From Microbacterium sp. 1.5R (GTDB taxonomy: Bacteria > Actinomycetota > Actinomycetes > Actinomycetales > Microbacteriaceae): a stretch of DNA of 64,000 nt. The translations under genes and the position numbers were made by a program. The DNA lies in assembly GCF_001889265.1 (NCBI RefSeq), contig NZ_CP018151.1, positions 1,178,001 to 1,242,000 of the forward strand. The letters run 5' to 3'. The notes under the pieces were generated by a model that saw only the letters and a list, made by a program, of their open reading frames with translations, ran no database searches and was not told the DNA's origin. Below, piece by piece: positions 9,151-20,887 of the stretch. Within the stretch, counting starts at the first letter, position 1. Each line of letters begins with the position of its first letter.

Positions 9151-9983
9151 GTGCTCCCACCCTCGAAGCCCGCAACCTGGTGAAGGACTTCACGCTGCGA
9201 TCCGGCCTCAAGACGTCGGTCCTGCACGCGGTGAAGGACGTCTCGTTCACCATCGAAGCGGGGAAGACGGTCGCTCTCGTCGGCGAGTCCGGGTCGGGCA
9301 AGTCGACGATCGCCCGGATGCTGATGAAGCTCGAGACGCCGACGGGCGGGCAGATCCTGCTCGACGGCAAGGACTCGGGCATGCGCGGCCGCGCCGTGGA
9401 GGACTACCGCTCCCAGGTGCAGATGGTCTTCCAGGACCCCTTCGCGTCACTCAACCCGTTCCACACGATCATCCATCACCTGGAGCGGCCGATCCGGCTC
9501 CACCACCCCAAGCTGTCTGGCTCCCAGGTGCGGGCGCGGGCGATCGAGCTGCTCGAGCGCGTGCGGCTGTCGCCCGGCGAGAGCTTCGCGGAACGTCGCC
9601 CGCATGAGCTGTCCGGTGGTCAGCGGCAGCGGGTGGCGATCGCTCGTGCGCTCGCCCCGGGCGCGCGGTTCATCGTCGCGGATGAGCCGGTCTCGATGCT
9701 CGATGTCTCGATCCGACTGGGAGTGCTCAACCTGCTGGCAGACCTGCAGCGGGAGGAGAACCTCGGCGTGCTCTACATCACGCACGATCTCGCGACGGCA
9801 CGTCACTTCAGCGACGAGATCATGGTGCTCTACAAGGGTGATGTCGTCGAGCGCGGCCCAGCCGACGAGGTCATCCTCAATCCGCAGCACGAGTACACCA
9901 GGACATTGCTGGGCGCCGCGCCCGAGCCCGAGAACCTCGGGCGTCTGCGAGACGAGGTCAGAGCCGAGCTGGCGGGTCGCTGA
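9147..9983 (+). CDS. ABC importer ATPase, DppF/OppF type
   Basis: Partner ATPase of 278 residues. Walker A GESGSGKST, Q-loop FQDPFASLNP, signature LSGGQRQR, Walker B FIVADEPVSMLD and ITHD are all intact. The Walker B ends VSMLD rather than the common TSALD, a frequent variant in DppF-type subunits. It overlaps DppD by ATGA and is the last gene of the operon; a strong hairpin follows 15 nt after its stop. Confidence 0.95.
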
Positions 9984-9998
9984 CCTTCAGTGGATGAC

Positions 9999-10049
9999 GC
10001 CGCGCTCGCCTGGCGCCCCTCCTTCGGGGCGTCGGGGGAGCGCGGCTTT
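9999..10049 (+). terminator. Terminator of the first importer operon
   Basis: Outer arms GCCGCGCTC (9999-10007) and GAGCGCGGC (10038-10046) match perfectly. An inner stem of GCGCCCC with GGGGCGT closes a small loop, and TTTC follows. It separates the importer from the glycine riboswitch. Confidence 0.8.
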
Positions 10050-10079
10050 CTGCGGCCTGTGCCGACGACGTCGACCCGC

Positions 10080-10085
10080 TAGACT
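10080..10085 (+). promoter_or_regulatory. Possible -10 box of the gcv operon
   Basis: TAGACT lies 30 nt upstream of the first riboswitch aptamer and after the terminator, the expected place for the gcvTHP promoter. No convincing -35 element is visible at 16-18 bp. Confidence 0.35.
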
Positions 10086-10114
10086 GAGGCCACAAGTGAA
10101 GACAGGCCGAATGA

Positions 10115-10305
10115 CCCACGCGGGAGAGCCCCGGCGAATGCAGCCGGGCACCGAAGGAGCAAGCCTCCCCGCCAATCTCTCAGGTACGCGTACCGCGCGG
10201 TTCCGGCCACTCTGAAAAGCGATCTCGAGCGACGCCGCGTCAGCTCGGATCCGCCGACGGTGAAAGCCCAGTCTCTGGGCGAAGCTCTCAGGCTCATGAC
10301 AGAGG
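10115..10305 (+). promoter_or_regulatory. Tandem glycine riboswitch
   Basis: Two glycine aptamers precede gcvT. The first (about 10115-10207) contains GCGGGAGAG, the GAAGGAGCAA bulge and AATCTCTCAGG. The second (about 10210-10305) is closed by CTCTG (10210-10214) with CAGAG (10300-10304) and contains GACGGTGAAAG and GAAGCTCTCAGG. The short linker between them is typical of the cooperative tandem class. Glycine binding switches on glycine cleavage genes in known examples, which fits the three genes downstream. Confidence 0.93.
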
Positions 10306-10306
10306 G

Positions 10307-10360
10307 GGAGTTCCCAGGAGCAGCGTCGCTGTTCCGCCCGATCCAGCCCGGGAGAACTCC
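10307..10360 (+). promoter_or_regulatory. Riboswitch expression platform (ribosome-site hairpin)
   Basis: GGAGTTC (10307-10313), directly after the second aptamer, is complementary to GAACTCC (10354-10360), directly before the gcvT ATG. The candidate ribosome-binding GGGAG (10350-10354) touches the right arm. Pairing would bring the start region into a stem, so control may be translational. No U-tract is present for intrinsic termination. Confidence 0.5.
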
Positions 10361-11545
10361 ATGTCCGACCCCCGCTACACCCCGCTGCGTGAGCGCCACG
10401 AGGCGCTCGGTGCATCGTTCACCGACTTCGGCGGTTGGCAGATGCCGGTGCGATACACGTCCGACCTCGCCGAGCACCACGCCGTGCGGCAGGCGGCCGG
10501 CATCTTCGACATCTCCCATATGGCGGAGTTCCTCGTCACCGGCGACTTCGCCGGGGAGTTCCTCGACTACTCGCTCGCGGGCCGGCTGTCGGCGATGGCG
10601 GTCGGCAAGGCGAAGTACTCCCTGATGCTCGCCGACGACGGCGGGATCATCGACGACGTCATCGTCTACCGGCTCGCAGACGACCGCTTCCTGGTGATCG
10701 CGAACGCGGGGAACCGCGGATTCGTCGACCAGGCGTTCGCATCGCGCGTCCGTTCGTTCCCATCGCGGATCGAACGCGAGATGCCCGCCAGGGCCGAGGG
10801 AGAGGACCGCAGCTTCGCGGGGTTCATCGGCGACAGGGGCGTGGACGTCGAAGACGTCTCCGACGACTATGCCCTGCTCGCGGTCCAGGGCCCCGCCTCC
10901 GAGGCGATCGTCTCGTCGACGCCGGGCATCACCGATCTCGGCACCCCATGGGCGGAACAGAAGTACTACGCCTGGGCCGATGCGCTGTTCCAGGGTGCAC
11001 CGCTGCTGCTCGCCCGCACGGGCTACACGGGTGAGGACGGATTCGAGCTTCTGGTGATAGCCGCCGACGCACCCGCCCTGTGGGATGCCCTCGTCGAGGC
11101 GGGTCAGCCGCACGGGCTCGTCCCCGCGGGCCTCGCCGCGCGCGACACCCTCCGGCTCGAAGCGGGGATGCCTCTCTACGGTCACGAGCTCTCGCGCGAG
11201 ACGAAGCCGTCTCAGGCCGGTCTCGGGCGAGTGGTGGTGTCCGACAAAGATGACTTCATCGGCAAGGGAGCGGTGGATGCCGCATCCGACGCTCCGGTGC
11301 TCGTCGGCCTGGTCGCCGAGGGCAAGCGTGCCGGACGCGCGGGCTACTCGGTGGTCGACGCGGACGGCATCGTGCTGGGCGAGGTCACCAGCGGTGCACT
11401 GAGCCCGACGCTCGGCCACCCGATCGCGATGGCCTACGTGGCACCTTCTTCCGCTGCCGCGGGAACCGCAGTATTCCTTGATGTGCGGGGGACCAGGATC
11501 CCCGCGACCGTGACCGCCCTGCCTTTCTACCGGAGGACCAAATGA
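10361..11545 (+). CDS. gcvT: Glycine cleavage system T protein (aminomethyltransferase)
   Basis: GcvT releases ammonia from the aminomethyl-lipoyl H protein and transfers the one-carbon unit to tetrahydrofolate. The 394-residue product carries [24 protein letters not shown] at its N terminus, FDISHMAEF, the folate-binding core, [36 protein letters not shown] and a C-terminal [13 protein letters not shown] block. All are standard for the family and the length is normal. First gene of gcvTHP; its ATG follows the tandem glycine riboswitch, and its stop overlaps the gcvH start as ATGA. Confidence 0.97.
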   Translation: MSDPRYTPLRERHEALGASFTDFGGWQMPVRYTSDLAEHHAVRQAAGIFDISHMAEFLVTGDFAGEFLDYSLAGRLSAMAVGKAKYSLMLADDGGIIDDVIVYRLADDRFLVIANAGNRGFVDQAFASRVRSFPSRIEREMPARAEGEDRSFAGFIGDRGVDVEDVSDDYALLAVQGPASEAIVSSTPGITDLGTPWAEQKYYAWADALFQGAPLLLARTGYTGEDGFELLVIAADAPALWDALVEAGQPHGLVPAGLAARDTLRLEAGMPLYGHELSRETKPSQAGLGRVVVSDKDDFIGKGAVDAASDAPVLVGLVAEGKRAGRAGYSVVDADGIVLGEVTSGALSPTLGHPIAMAYVAPSSAAAGTAVFLDVRGTRIPATVTALPFYRRTK

Positions 11546-11919
11546 CCGATCTCAACGCACTCAGCTATACCGACGAGCACGAGTGGATCGCCGCTGACGG
11601 TGACACCGTGACCATCGGGATCACCGACTACGCGGCCGACAAGCTGGGAGACGTCGTGTTTGTCGAACTCCCCGCCGTCGGCACCGAGATCACCGCAGGG
11701 TCGGTCGTCGGTGAGATCGAGTCGACCAAGTCGGTCGGCGAGCTCTACGCCCCGGTCACCGGCACGGTCGTCGAGATCAACGACGCCGTCGTCGACGACC
11801 CGTCGCTCGTGAACGCCGAGCCGTTCGACGGAGGCTGGCTCATCAAGGTCTCCGTCGCCGCCGGTGCGCTCGAGGGCCTGATGGACCGCGACGCGTACGT
11901 CGCTCTCACGGAGGGCTGA
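11542..11919 (+). CDS. gcvH: Glycine cleavage system H protein
   Basis: A 125-residue lipoyl carrier that shuttles the aminomethyl group between the P, T and L proteins. The lipoylation site is Lys63 in [13 protein letters not shown], and YTDEHEW at residues 9-15 and [13 protein letters not shown] are typical. CGGAGG lies 5-6 nt before the ATG, which overlaps gcvT. The L protein (lipoamide dehydrogenase) is not encoded here and must be supplied from elsewhere. Confidence 0.98.
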   Translation: MTDLNALSYTDEHEWIAADGDTVTIGITDYAADKLGDVVFVELPAVGTEITAGSVVGEIESTKSVGELYAPVTGTVVEINDAVVDDPSLVNAEPFDGGWLIKVSVAAGALEGLMDRDAYVALTEG

Positions 11920-11926
11920 TCGTCCA

Positions 11927-14812
<2,886 letters not shown>

Positions 14813-14827
14813 ACCGAATCCTGAGGG

Positions 14828-14865
14828 GTGACGGCGTCGTGTCCATGCGGACACGACGCCGTCAC
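14828..14865 (+). terminator. Terminator of gcvTHP
   Basis: Perfect 17-bp arms (14828-14844 and 14849-14865) with a 4-nt loop follow the gcvP stop. A short T-containing tail comes after. Stem strength makes termination likely even without a long U-run. Confidence 0.85.
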
Positions 14866-15037
14866 TCGTTTCCGTGCATTTCCGCGTGTTTCGGGGATGT
14901 TTCAGTTGGTCACCACTCAGTAACGGTTCATTAGCCGAGAGCGGCGTCCACGAAACCGCGGGTTACAGTCAACTATCCCTACGCGTTCGACGATGAGCGC
15001 GCAGTCTGATGAATACCCGTCCACAGGAGGACACAAA

Positions 15038-16675
15038 GTGAAGCGCAACAAGATCGCCCTTGCGGGCACTGCGCTGTTCGCGATCGGCGCCCTGGCGCTC
15101 GCGGGCTGCGCGAGCGGTGGAAGCGGCAATGAAGGCGACGGCGGCTCCGGTGCGAACACCGACGCCGACGCCATCATCACCACGAACGGCTCGGAGCCCG
15201 AGAACCCGCTGATCCCCACCAACACCAACGAGGTGGGCGGCGGAAAGATCCTCGACGAGATCTTCGCCGGTCTGATCTACTACGACGCCGACGGCAAGCC
15301 CGTCAACGACGTGGCTGAGGAGATCACCACGGAGGACCCGCAGAACCTCACCGTCAAGATCAAGGAAGGCCTGACCTTCACCGACGGTGAAGAAGTCACC
15401 GCCGACAACTTCATCAAGGCGTGGAACGAGGGCGCCAAGGCGTCGAACGCTCACCTCTCCAGCTACTTCTTCGAGGACATCGAGGGCTTCAGCTACGACA
15501 CCGACTCCGAGCTCACGGGTCTCAAGCAGGTCGATGACTACACCTTCACGATCGCGCTGAACAAGCCGGCATCCGACTTCGCTCTGCGTCTCGGCTACTC
15601 GGCCTTCTACCCGCTCCCCGACGTCGCGTTCGAGGACATGGAAGCGTTCGGTCAGAACCCGATCGGCAACGGTCCGTACATGATCGACGGCGAAGACGCG
15701 TGGCAGCACGACGTCCAGATCGACCTCGTCCGCAACGACGACTACGACGGTGGCCGTCAGGCCGCCAACGGCGGTCTGACCATCAAGTTCTACGCCACGC
15801 AGGAGGCCGCATACGCCGACCTGCTGTCGAACGAGGTCGACGTCATCGACGCGATCCCGACGAACTCGCTCCCGGTCTTCACCGACGAGCTCGGCGACCG
15901 TGCTGTGAACCAGCCCTCCGCTGTGTTCCAGTCCTTCACCATCGGCCAGTTCCTCCCGCACTTCAGCGGCGAAGAGGGCCAGCTGCGTCGTCAGGCGCTG
16001 TCGATGGCGATCAACCGCGAGGAGATCACCGAGACGATCTTCTCGGGCACCCGCACCCCGGCATCCGACTTCACCTCTCCGGTCATCGACGGCTGGTCCG
16101 ACTCGGTTCCCGGCAGCGAGGTCCTCGACTTCGACCCCGAGAAGGCGAAGGAGCTGTGGGCTGAGGCCGACGCCATCGCACCGTGGGACGGCGAGTTCAA
16201 GATCGCGTACAACTCCGACGGCGGCCACGACGCCTGGGTCGACGCGGTGAGCAACAGCATCAAGAACACGCTCGGCATCGAGGCATCGGGTGACCCGTAC
16301 CCGACCTTCCAGGACCTTCGCACGAAGATCAACGACCGCACCATCACCACGGCTGCGCGCTCGGGCTGGCAGGCCGACTACCCGGGTCTGTACAACTTCC
16401 TCGGACCGCTCTACGCCACCGGCGCAGGCTCCAACGACGGTGACTACACGAACCCCGAGTTCGACGAGCTCATCTCCGCCGGCATCAGCAACCCCGACGC
16501 CGAGGCTCAGATCGAGGACTTCACCAAGGCGCAGGAGGTCCTGTTCCAGGACCTTCCCGCGATCCCGCTGTGGTACTCGAACGTGACCGGTGGCTTCAGC
16601 GAGAACGTCGACAACGTCACGTTCGGCTGGAACTCGGTTCCGCTGTACTACGAGATCACGAAGGCCGGCGAGTAA
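15038..16675 (+). CDS. Oligopeptide-type ABC importer substrate-binding lipoprotein (OppA-like)
   Basis: Receptor of 545 residues. It starts at GTG 15038, preceded by AGGAGG at 8-nt spacing, and carries a lipoprotein signal: KRNK, hydrophobic core, and LAGC with lipidated Cys24, then a Gly/Ser-rich linker. Peptide-receptor features are GSEPENPLIPTNTNE, the LTVKIKEGLTFTDGEEVTADNF block, QALSMAINREEI, and RSGWQADYPGLYNFLGPLY, all strongly OppA/DppA-like. The downstream order receptor, two permeases and a double ATPase is that of peptide importers. Intact in length. Oligopeptides are the most likely ligand. Confidence 0.92.
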   Translation: MKRNKIALAGTALFAIGALALAGCASGGSGNEGDGGSGANTDADAIITTNGSEPENPLIPTNTNEVGGGKILDEIFAGLIYYDADGKPVNDVAEEITTEDPQNLTVKIKEGLTFTDGEEVTADNFIKAWNEGAKASNAHLSSYFFEDIEGFSYDTDSELTGLKQVDDYTFTIALNKPASDFALRLGYSAFYPLPDVAFEDMEAFGQNPIGNGPYMIDGEDAWQHDVQIDLVRNDDYDGGRQAANGGLTIKFYATQEAAYADLLSNEVDVIDAIPTNSLPVFTDELGDRAVNQPSAVFQSFTIGQFLPHFSGEEGQLRRQALSMAINREEITETIFSGTRTPASDFTSPVIDGWSDSVPGSEVLDFDPEKAKELWAEADAIAPWDGEFKIAYNSDGGHDAWVDAVSNSIKNTLGIEASGDPYPTFQDLRTKINDRTITTAARSGWQADYPGLYNFLGPLYATGAGSNDGDYTNPEFDELISAGISNPDAEAQIEDFTKAQEVLFQDLPAIPLWYSNVTGGFSENVDNVTFGWNSVPLYYEITKAGE

Positions 16676-16691
16676 GTCTGACGGCACTTCA

Positions 16692-16731
16692 CCTGTGAGG
16701 CGGTGACGATTCTTCGTCACCGCCTCACAGG
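16692..16731 (+). other. Intercistronic hairpin between receptor and permease genes
   Basis: Perfect 18-bp arms (16692-16709 and 16714-16731) with a 4-nt loop lie 16 nt after the receptor stop and 45 nt before the permease start. In ABC operons such stems commonly protect the receptor mRNA or partly terminate, giving excess receptor over membrane subunits. A full terminator would leave the permease genes without an evident promoter. Confidence 0.8.
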
Positions 16732-16776
16732 CTTGTGTTCACGTAGCTTTCTTTCCCCTCAAGAAGGGACAAGCGG

Positions 16777-17703
16777 ATGCTCGGTTACATTCTGAGACGT
16801 CTCCTGCAGGTGATCCCGGTCTTCTTCGGAGCCACCCTGCTCATTTACTTCCTCGTGTTCGCCATGCCCGGCGACCCGATCCTCGCCCTGTTCGGCGACA
16901 AGACGCCCAACCCGGCGGTCGTCGAGCAGCTGCGCGCGCAGTACCACCTGGACCAGCCGTTCATCGTGCAGTACTGGTACTACATCACCGGCGTCTTCCA
17001 GGGCGACCTGGGCACGACCTACTCGGGCCGCCCGGTCTCGGCTGTGCTCGCCGCCACGCTTCCGGTCACCGGCCGACTCGCAGTCATGGCCATCGCCATC
17101 GAGTTCGTGCTCGCCATCGTCATCGGCACCATCTCGGCGCTGCGCAAGGGCAAGCTGTTCGACAACGTCTCGCTCGTCGTGGCGCTGGTCGCGATCGCGA
17201 TCCCGATCTTCGTGGTGGCGTTCCTCGCGCAGTACTTCCTCGCGATCCAGCTCGGCTGGTTCAAACCCACGGTGGGTGCGGACAACGACTGGGGCGGGTT
17301 GTGGCTGCCGGCGATCGTGCTCGGTTTCAGCCTCTATGCGGTGAGCATGCGTCTCATGCGCAGCTCGGTCATCGAGACCCTGAACCAGGACTGGGTGCGC
17401 ACGGCGTACAGCAAGGGCCTCTCGCGCAACCGCGTGCTGCCCGTGCACGTGCTGCGCAACTCCCTGATCCCGGTGATCACGAACTCCGCCACGAACTTCG
17501 GCGTGCTGCTCGTGGGCGCCACCGTCACCGAGGGCATCTTCAACGTCCCCGGTGTGGGAAACACGCTCTTCCAGGCGATCCAGCGCGGCGAGGGACCCAC
17601 GGTCGTCTCGTTCGTGACCGTGTTCGTCATCCTGTACGTGTTGGTGAACCTTCTCATCGACCTGCTCTACGGTCTGCTCGACCCGAGGATTCGCTATGCC
17701 TGA
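16777..17703 (+). CDS. Oligopeptide ABC importer permease, OppB type
   Basis: A 308-residue channel subunit opening with MLGYILRRLLQVIPVFFGATLL, the standard OppB start, and FAMPGDP after helix 1. HLDQPFIVQYWYYITGVFQGDLG, the EAA-like loop NQDWVRTAYSKGLSRNRVLPVH, VEG-type segment TVTEGIFNVPGVG and the ending YGLLDPRIRYA complete the family pattern. About six membrane helices. AGAAGGGA provides the ribosome site. The last 8 bp overlap the next permease gene. Confidence 0.95.
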   Translation: MLGYILRRLLQVIPVFFGATLLIYFLVFAMPGDPILALFGDKTPNPAVVEQLRAQYHLDQPFIVQYWYYITGVFQGDLGTTYSGRPVSAVLAATLPVTGRLAVMAIAIEFVLAIVIGTISALRKGKLFDNVSLVVALVAIAIPIFVVAFLAQYFLAIQLGWFKPTVGADNDWGGLWLPAIVLGFSLYAVSMRLMRSSVIETLNQDWVRTAYSKGLSRNRVLPVHVLRNSLIPVITNSATNFGVLLVGATVTEGIFNVPGVGNTLFQAIQRGEGPTVVSFVTVFVILYVLVNLLIDLLYGLLDPRIRYA

Positions 17704-18640
17704 TCCCACATCTCAGAAGCACTACGTCGCTCCGATCGAGACGGAGTCGATCGCGGTCGACGCCGTTCGGATCTCGGACAAGCCCAGCAACCTCTGGCGT
17801 GACGCCTGGTTCGACCTGCGTCGTCGTCCGCTGTTCTGGTTCTCGGTCGTCCTCGCGCTGTTCTTCCTCGTGATGGCGCTGTGGCCGACTCTGTTCACCG
17901 CGACGCCGCCGAACAACGACTGCCAGCTGTCGAACAGCAACGGCGGTCCGACGGACGGACACCCGCTCGGGTTCACGTTCCAGGGCTGCGACATCTATGC
18001 GCGCATCGTCTGGGGCGCGCAGACGTCGCTGGCCGTCGGCCTCATCGCGACGCTGATCTCGTCCGTTCTCGGCCTGATCATGGGAGCTCTCGCGGGCTTC
18101 TACGGCGGATGGCTCGACTCGGTGCTCTCGCGCATCGGCGACATCTTCTTCGCCATCCCGTACATCCTCGCGGCCGTCGTCGTGATGACCGTGTTCCGGG
18201 ATTCCCGTTCGGTGTGGACGCTCGCGTTCGCCATCGGAGCGTTCGCCTGGGCGTCCACGGCTCGCGTCGTGCGGGCCGAGGTGCTCCGTGTGCGGCAGGC
18301 GGACTTCGTGATGGCGTCGCAGGCGCTCGGTCAGTCGAAGTTCAAGATCCTCCTGAACCACGTGGTCCCGAACGCCATCGCTCCGCTGCTCGTCGTCTCG
18401 ACGCTCGGCCTCGCCGCCGCGATCGTCGCGGAAGCGACGCTCTCGTTCCTCGGGGTGGGTCTCGGCAGCGACGTGATGTCGTGGGGAAATGACATCGCGA
18501 AGGCTCAGGCATCGCTGCGTGTCGCGCCGATGGCGCTCATCTATCCGTCGATCGCCCTCACCCTCGCGGTGCTGGCGTTCGTCACCCTGGGCGAGCTCAT
18601 CCGAGACGCCCTCGACCCGAAGGCGAGGGCACGCCGATGA
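17696..18640 (+). CDS. Oligopeptide ABC importer permease, OppC type
   Basis: The second channel subunit, 314 residues, with a long cytoplasmic N terminus (to about residue 50) and about six helices. A periplasmic loop after helix 1 holds two cysteines (NNDCQLSN and FQGCDIYAR) that could pair outside the membrane; HPLGFTFQGCDIYARIVWG is the DppC/OppC block with HPLGTD altered. The EAA loop is QADFVMASQALGQSKFKIL, and ATLSFLGVGLGSDVMSWG near the C terminus is typical. Starts inside the OppB stop region and overlaps the ATPase gene by ATGA. Confidence 0.94.
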   Translation: MPDPTSQKHYVAPIETESIAVDAVRISDKPSNLWRDAWFDLRRRPLFWFSVVLALFFLVMALWPTLFTATPPNNDCQLSNSNGGPTDGHPLGFTFQGCDIYARIVWGAQTSLAVGLIATLISSVLGLIMGALAGFYGGWLDSVLSRIGDIFFAIPYILAAVVVMTVFRDSRSVWTLAFAIGAFAWASTARVVRAEVLRVRQADFVMASQALGQSKFKILLNHVVPNAIAPLLVVSTLGLAAAIVAEATLSFLGVGLGSDVMSWGNDIAKAQASLRVAPMALIYPSIALTLAVLAFVTLGELIRDALDPKARARR

Positions 18641-20310
18641 GCGAGCGAATCACCGAACAGGTCCCGCTGCTGAGCATCCGCGACCTGAGCGTCGCGTTCC
18701 GCACGCAGGAGGGTCTGCGCGAAGTGCTCCACGGAGTGAGCTTCGACGTCATGCCCGGAGAGACCGTCGCGATCGTGGGCGAGTCGGGCTCGGGCAAGTC
18801 CACGACGGCCACGGCCATCGTGAACCTGCTGCCCGGCACCGGCCAGGTCACCGCGGGATCGATCACCCTCGAGGGGCGCGAGCTCACGACGCTCAACCGT
18901 CGCGAGATCGAGGCCGTCCGAGGCCGGGACATCGGCTTCGTGCCGCAGGACCCGATGTCGAACCTCAACCCCGTCTGGAGCATCGGCTTCCAGGTGAAAG
19001 AGGCGATCCGTGCGAACGGCATCGCCCAGGGGCGCGATGCGGCCAAGGCGCGCACCGTCGAGGTGCTGCAGCAGGCCGGACTCGCCGACGCCGAGAAGCG
19101 TCTGCACCAGTTCCCGCACCAGTTCTCGGGAGGCATGCGCCAGCGCGCGCTCATCGGGATGGGCCTCGCGGCCGACCCCAAGCTGCTCATCGCCGACGAG
19201 CCGACCTCGGCTCTCGACGTCACCGTGCAGCGCGTGATCCTCGACCACATGGCGTCGCTCACCCGTGACAAGGGCACCTCGGTGCTCCTGATCACACACG
19301 ATCTCGGTCTCGCAGCCGAGCGGGCGGACAAGATCATCGTGATGAACGGCGGCAACATCGTCGAGTCCGGTCCCAGCCGCGAGATCCTCGAGAACCCGCA
19401 GCACCCGTACACGAAGCGACTGGTCGCCGCGGCGCCCAGCGTCGCATCGCAGCGCATCCAGGCGGTGGTGGAGGACCGGGGGATCGAGACGCTCGACGAC
19501 CTCGCCGACATCCCGCCGACGGTGCGCGTCGCCGGACTCACGAAGGACTACCGGATCCGCCAGGGGAACTTCCGCAGTGAAGCGTTCCGCGCTGTCGACG
19601 ACGTGTCCTTCGAGATCCCTCGCGGCAAGACGCTCGCGCTCGTGGGCGAGTCGGGCTCTGGCAAGTCCACGGTCGCCAAGATGGTGCTGAAGCTCGAAGA
19701 GCCGACCAGCGGAACCATCGAGATCGACGGGCAGGATGTGTCGAGGCTGTCGAATGCGCAGGCGTTCGGTCTGCGTCGGCGCATGCAGCCGGTCTTCCAG
19801 GACCCGTACGGCTCGCTCGATCCACTGCGCAACATCGGCAACACCATCGCCGAGCCGATGCAGATCCACGGCGTCGGCGATCGCGCCTCGCAGCGCGAGC
19901 GGGTCGAGGAGCTGCTCGACCAGGTCTCGCTTCCGCGCGTCCTCGCGACCCGGTATCCGAACGAGCTCTCGGGCGGTCAGCGTCAGCGTGTCGCGATCGC
20001 ACGCGCTCTCGCGCTCAAGCCCGACATCATCGTCCTCGACGAGGCGGTGTCGGCGCTCGACGTGCTGGTGCAGGATCAGGTGCTGCAGCTGCTGGCCGAG
20101 CTCCAGTCGGAGCTCGGGCTCACCTACCTGTTCATCACTCACGACCTCGCGGTCGTCCGAGTGTCGAGCGATCTGGTGTGCGTCATGGAGAAGGGCAAGA
20201 TCGTCGAGCAGGGCACTGTCGACGAGATCTTCGCGAATCCCCAGCAGGAGTACACCGATCGTCTGCTCAAGGCGATCCCCGGGGCGACCATCACCCTCGG
20301 CGGTCACTGA
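18637..20310 (+). CDS. Oligopeptide ABC importer, fused OppD-OppF double ATPase
   Basis: One 557-residue chain holds two complete nucleotide-binding domains. Domain 1 (about residues 10-260): Walker A GESGSGKST, PQDPMSNLNP, FSGGMRQR, LLIADEPTSALD, ITHD. Domain 2 (about residues 295-545): GESGSGKST, FQDPYGSLDP, LSGGQRQR, IIVLDEAVSALD, ITHD. The C-terminal ATPase has DEAVSALD where DEPTSALD is usual. Fused DF subunits are common in actinobacterial peptide importers. The gene ends the operon; a terminator-like stem follows 22 nt later, inside the next reading frame. Confidence 0.95.
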   Translation: MSERITEQVPLLSIRDLSVAFRTQEGLREVLHGVSFDVMPGETVAIVGESGSGKSTTATAIVNLLPGTGQVTAGSITLEGRELTTLNRREIEAVRGRDIGFVPQDPMSNLNPVWSIGFQVKEAIRANGIAQGRDAAKARTVEVLQQAGLADAEKRLHQFPHQFSGGMRQRALIGMGLAADPKLLIADEPTSALDVTVQRVILDHMASLTRDKGTSVLLITHDLGLAAERADKIIVMNGGNIVESGPSREILENPQHPYTKRLVAAAPSVASQRIQAVVEDRGIETLDDLADIPPTVRVAGLTKDYRIRQGNFRSEAFRAVDDVSFEIPRGKTLALVGESGSGKSTVAKMVLKLEEPTSGTIEIDGQDVSRLSNAQAFGLRRRMQPVFQDPYGSLDPLRNIGNTIAEPMQIHGVGDRASQRERVEELLDQVSLPRVLATRYPNELSGGQRQRVAIARALALKPDIIVLDEAVSALDVLVQDQVLQLLAELQSELGLTYLFITHDLAVVRVSSDLVCVMEKGKIVEQGTVDEIFANPQQEYTDRLLKAIPGATITLGGH

Positions 20311-20312
20311 GA

Positions 20313-20873
20313 GTGAGCATCGACCCTCGACCGGAGGCCGCACGGACTTTCCGTGCGGCCTCCGGGCCTGTCTCCCTCGTGCTGTGCTCGCTGCTCGCGA
20401 TCTTCCTGCTCGGTGACGCCGTCGTACGCGCCGGCTGGGGCCAGATGCTCCTGCTCGCACCCTGGGTGCTGCTCGGACTCTGGGTGGTCTACGAGATCGC
20501 TTTCGTCTCGGTCGTCCGCATCGACGACCAGGGAGCGATGGTGCAGAACATGCTGCGTCGCACCTCGTTCGGCTGGAGCCGCGTGCGCGACGTCGACCTG
20601 CGCTGGCAGCTTGTCTTCTCGCTCGACGACGGCACCGACCTGTCGAGCTACGGAGGGCCGGCTCGAGCGCGGCCCGTGCGACGCGCGACCGGCGACGACG
20701 AGGCCAAGGCCCCCGTCGCGCTCCGCGACCTCACCGACGTCCGTGACCGCTGGCAGGCTGCTCTCTCCGGTGCGGAAGCGCCGATCCGCCGCACGTGGGA
20801 CTATCGGGCGCTCATCGCCCTCGGTGTCATCGTGCTCTGGGCCGTGGCGTCGATCCTGATCGCGAACGGCTGA
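20313..20873 (+). CDS. Small membrane protein with PH-like domain (uncharacterised)
   Basis: A 186-residue protein if read from GTG 20313, two bases after the importer stop. Two hydrophobic helices at about residues 20-65 are followed by a soluble part: VSVVRIDDQGAMVQNMLRRTSFGWSRVRDVDLRW. That pattern is typical of bacterial PH-like membrane proteins. A final helix (LIALGVIVLWAVASILIA) ends the chain. No ribosome-binding site precedes the GTG, so reinitiation after the importer stop, or a start further downstream beyond the hairpin at 20333-20363, is possible. No specific function can be assigned. Confidence 0.6.
   Translation: MSIDPRPEAARTFRAASGPVSLVLCSLLAIFLLGDAVVRAGWGQMLLLAPWVLLGLWVVYEIAFVSVVRIDDQGAMVQNMLRRTSFGWSRVRDVDLRWQLVFSLDDGTDLSSYGGPARARPVRRATGDDEAKAPVALRDLTDVRDRWQAALSGAEAPIRRTWDYRALIALGVIVLWAVASILIANG
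20333..20363 (+). terminator. Terminator-like hairpin after the oligopeptide operon, overlapping the next frame
   Basis: Perfect 14-bp arms (20333-20346 and 20350-20363) with a 3-nt loop begin 23 nt after the OppDF stop. They lie within codons 7-17 of the following reading frame if that frame starts at GTG 20313. No U-run follows. It may end most of the transporter transcript and reduce expression of the next gene. Confidence 0.6.
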
Positions 20874-20887
20874 CCCCGCCTCGGCTC

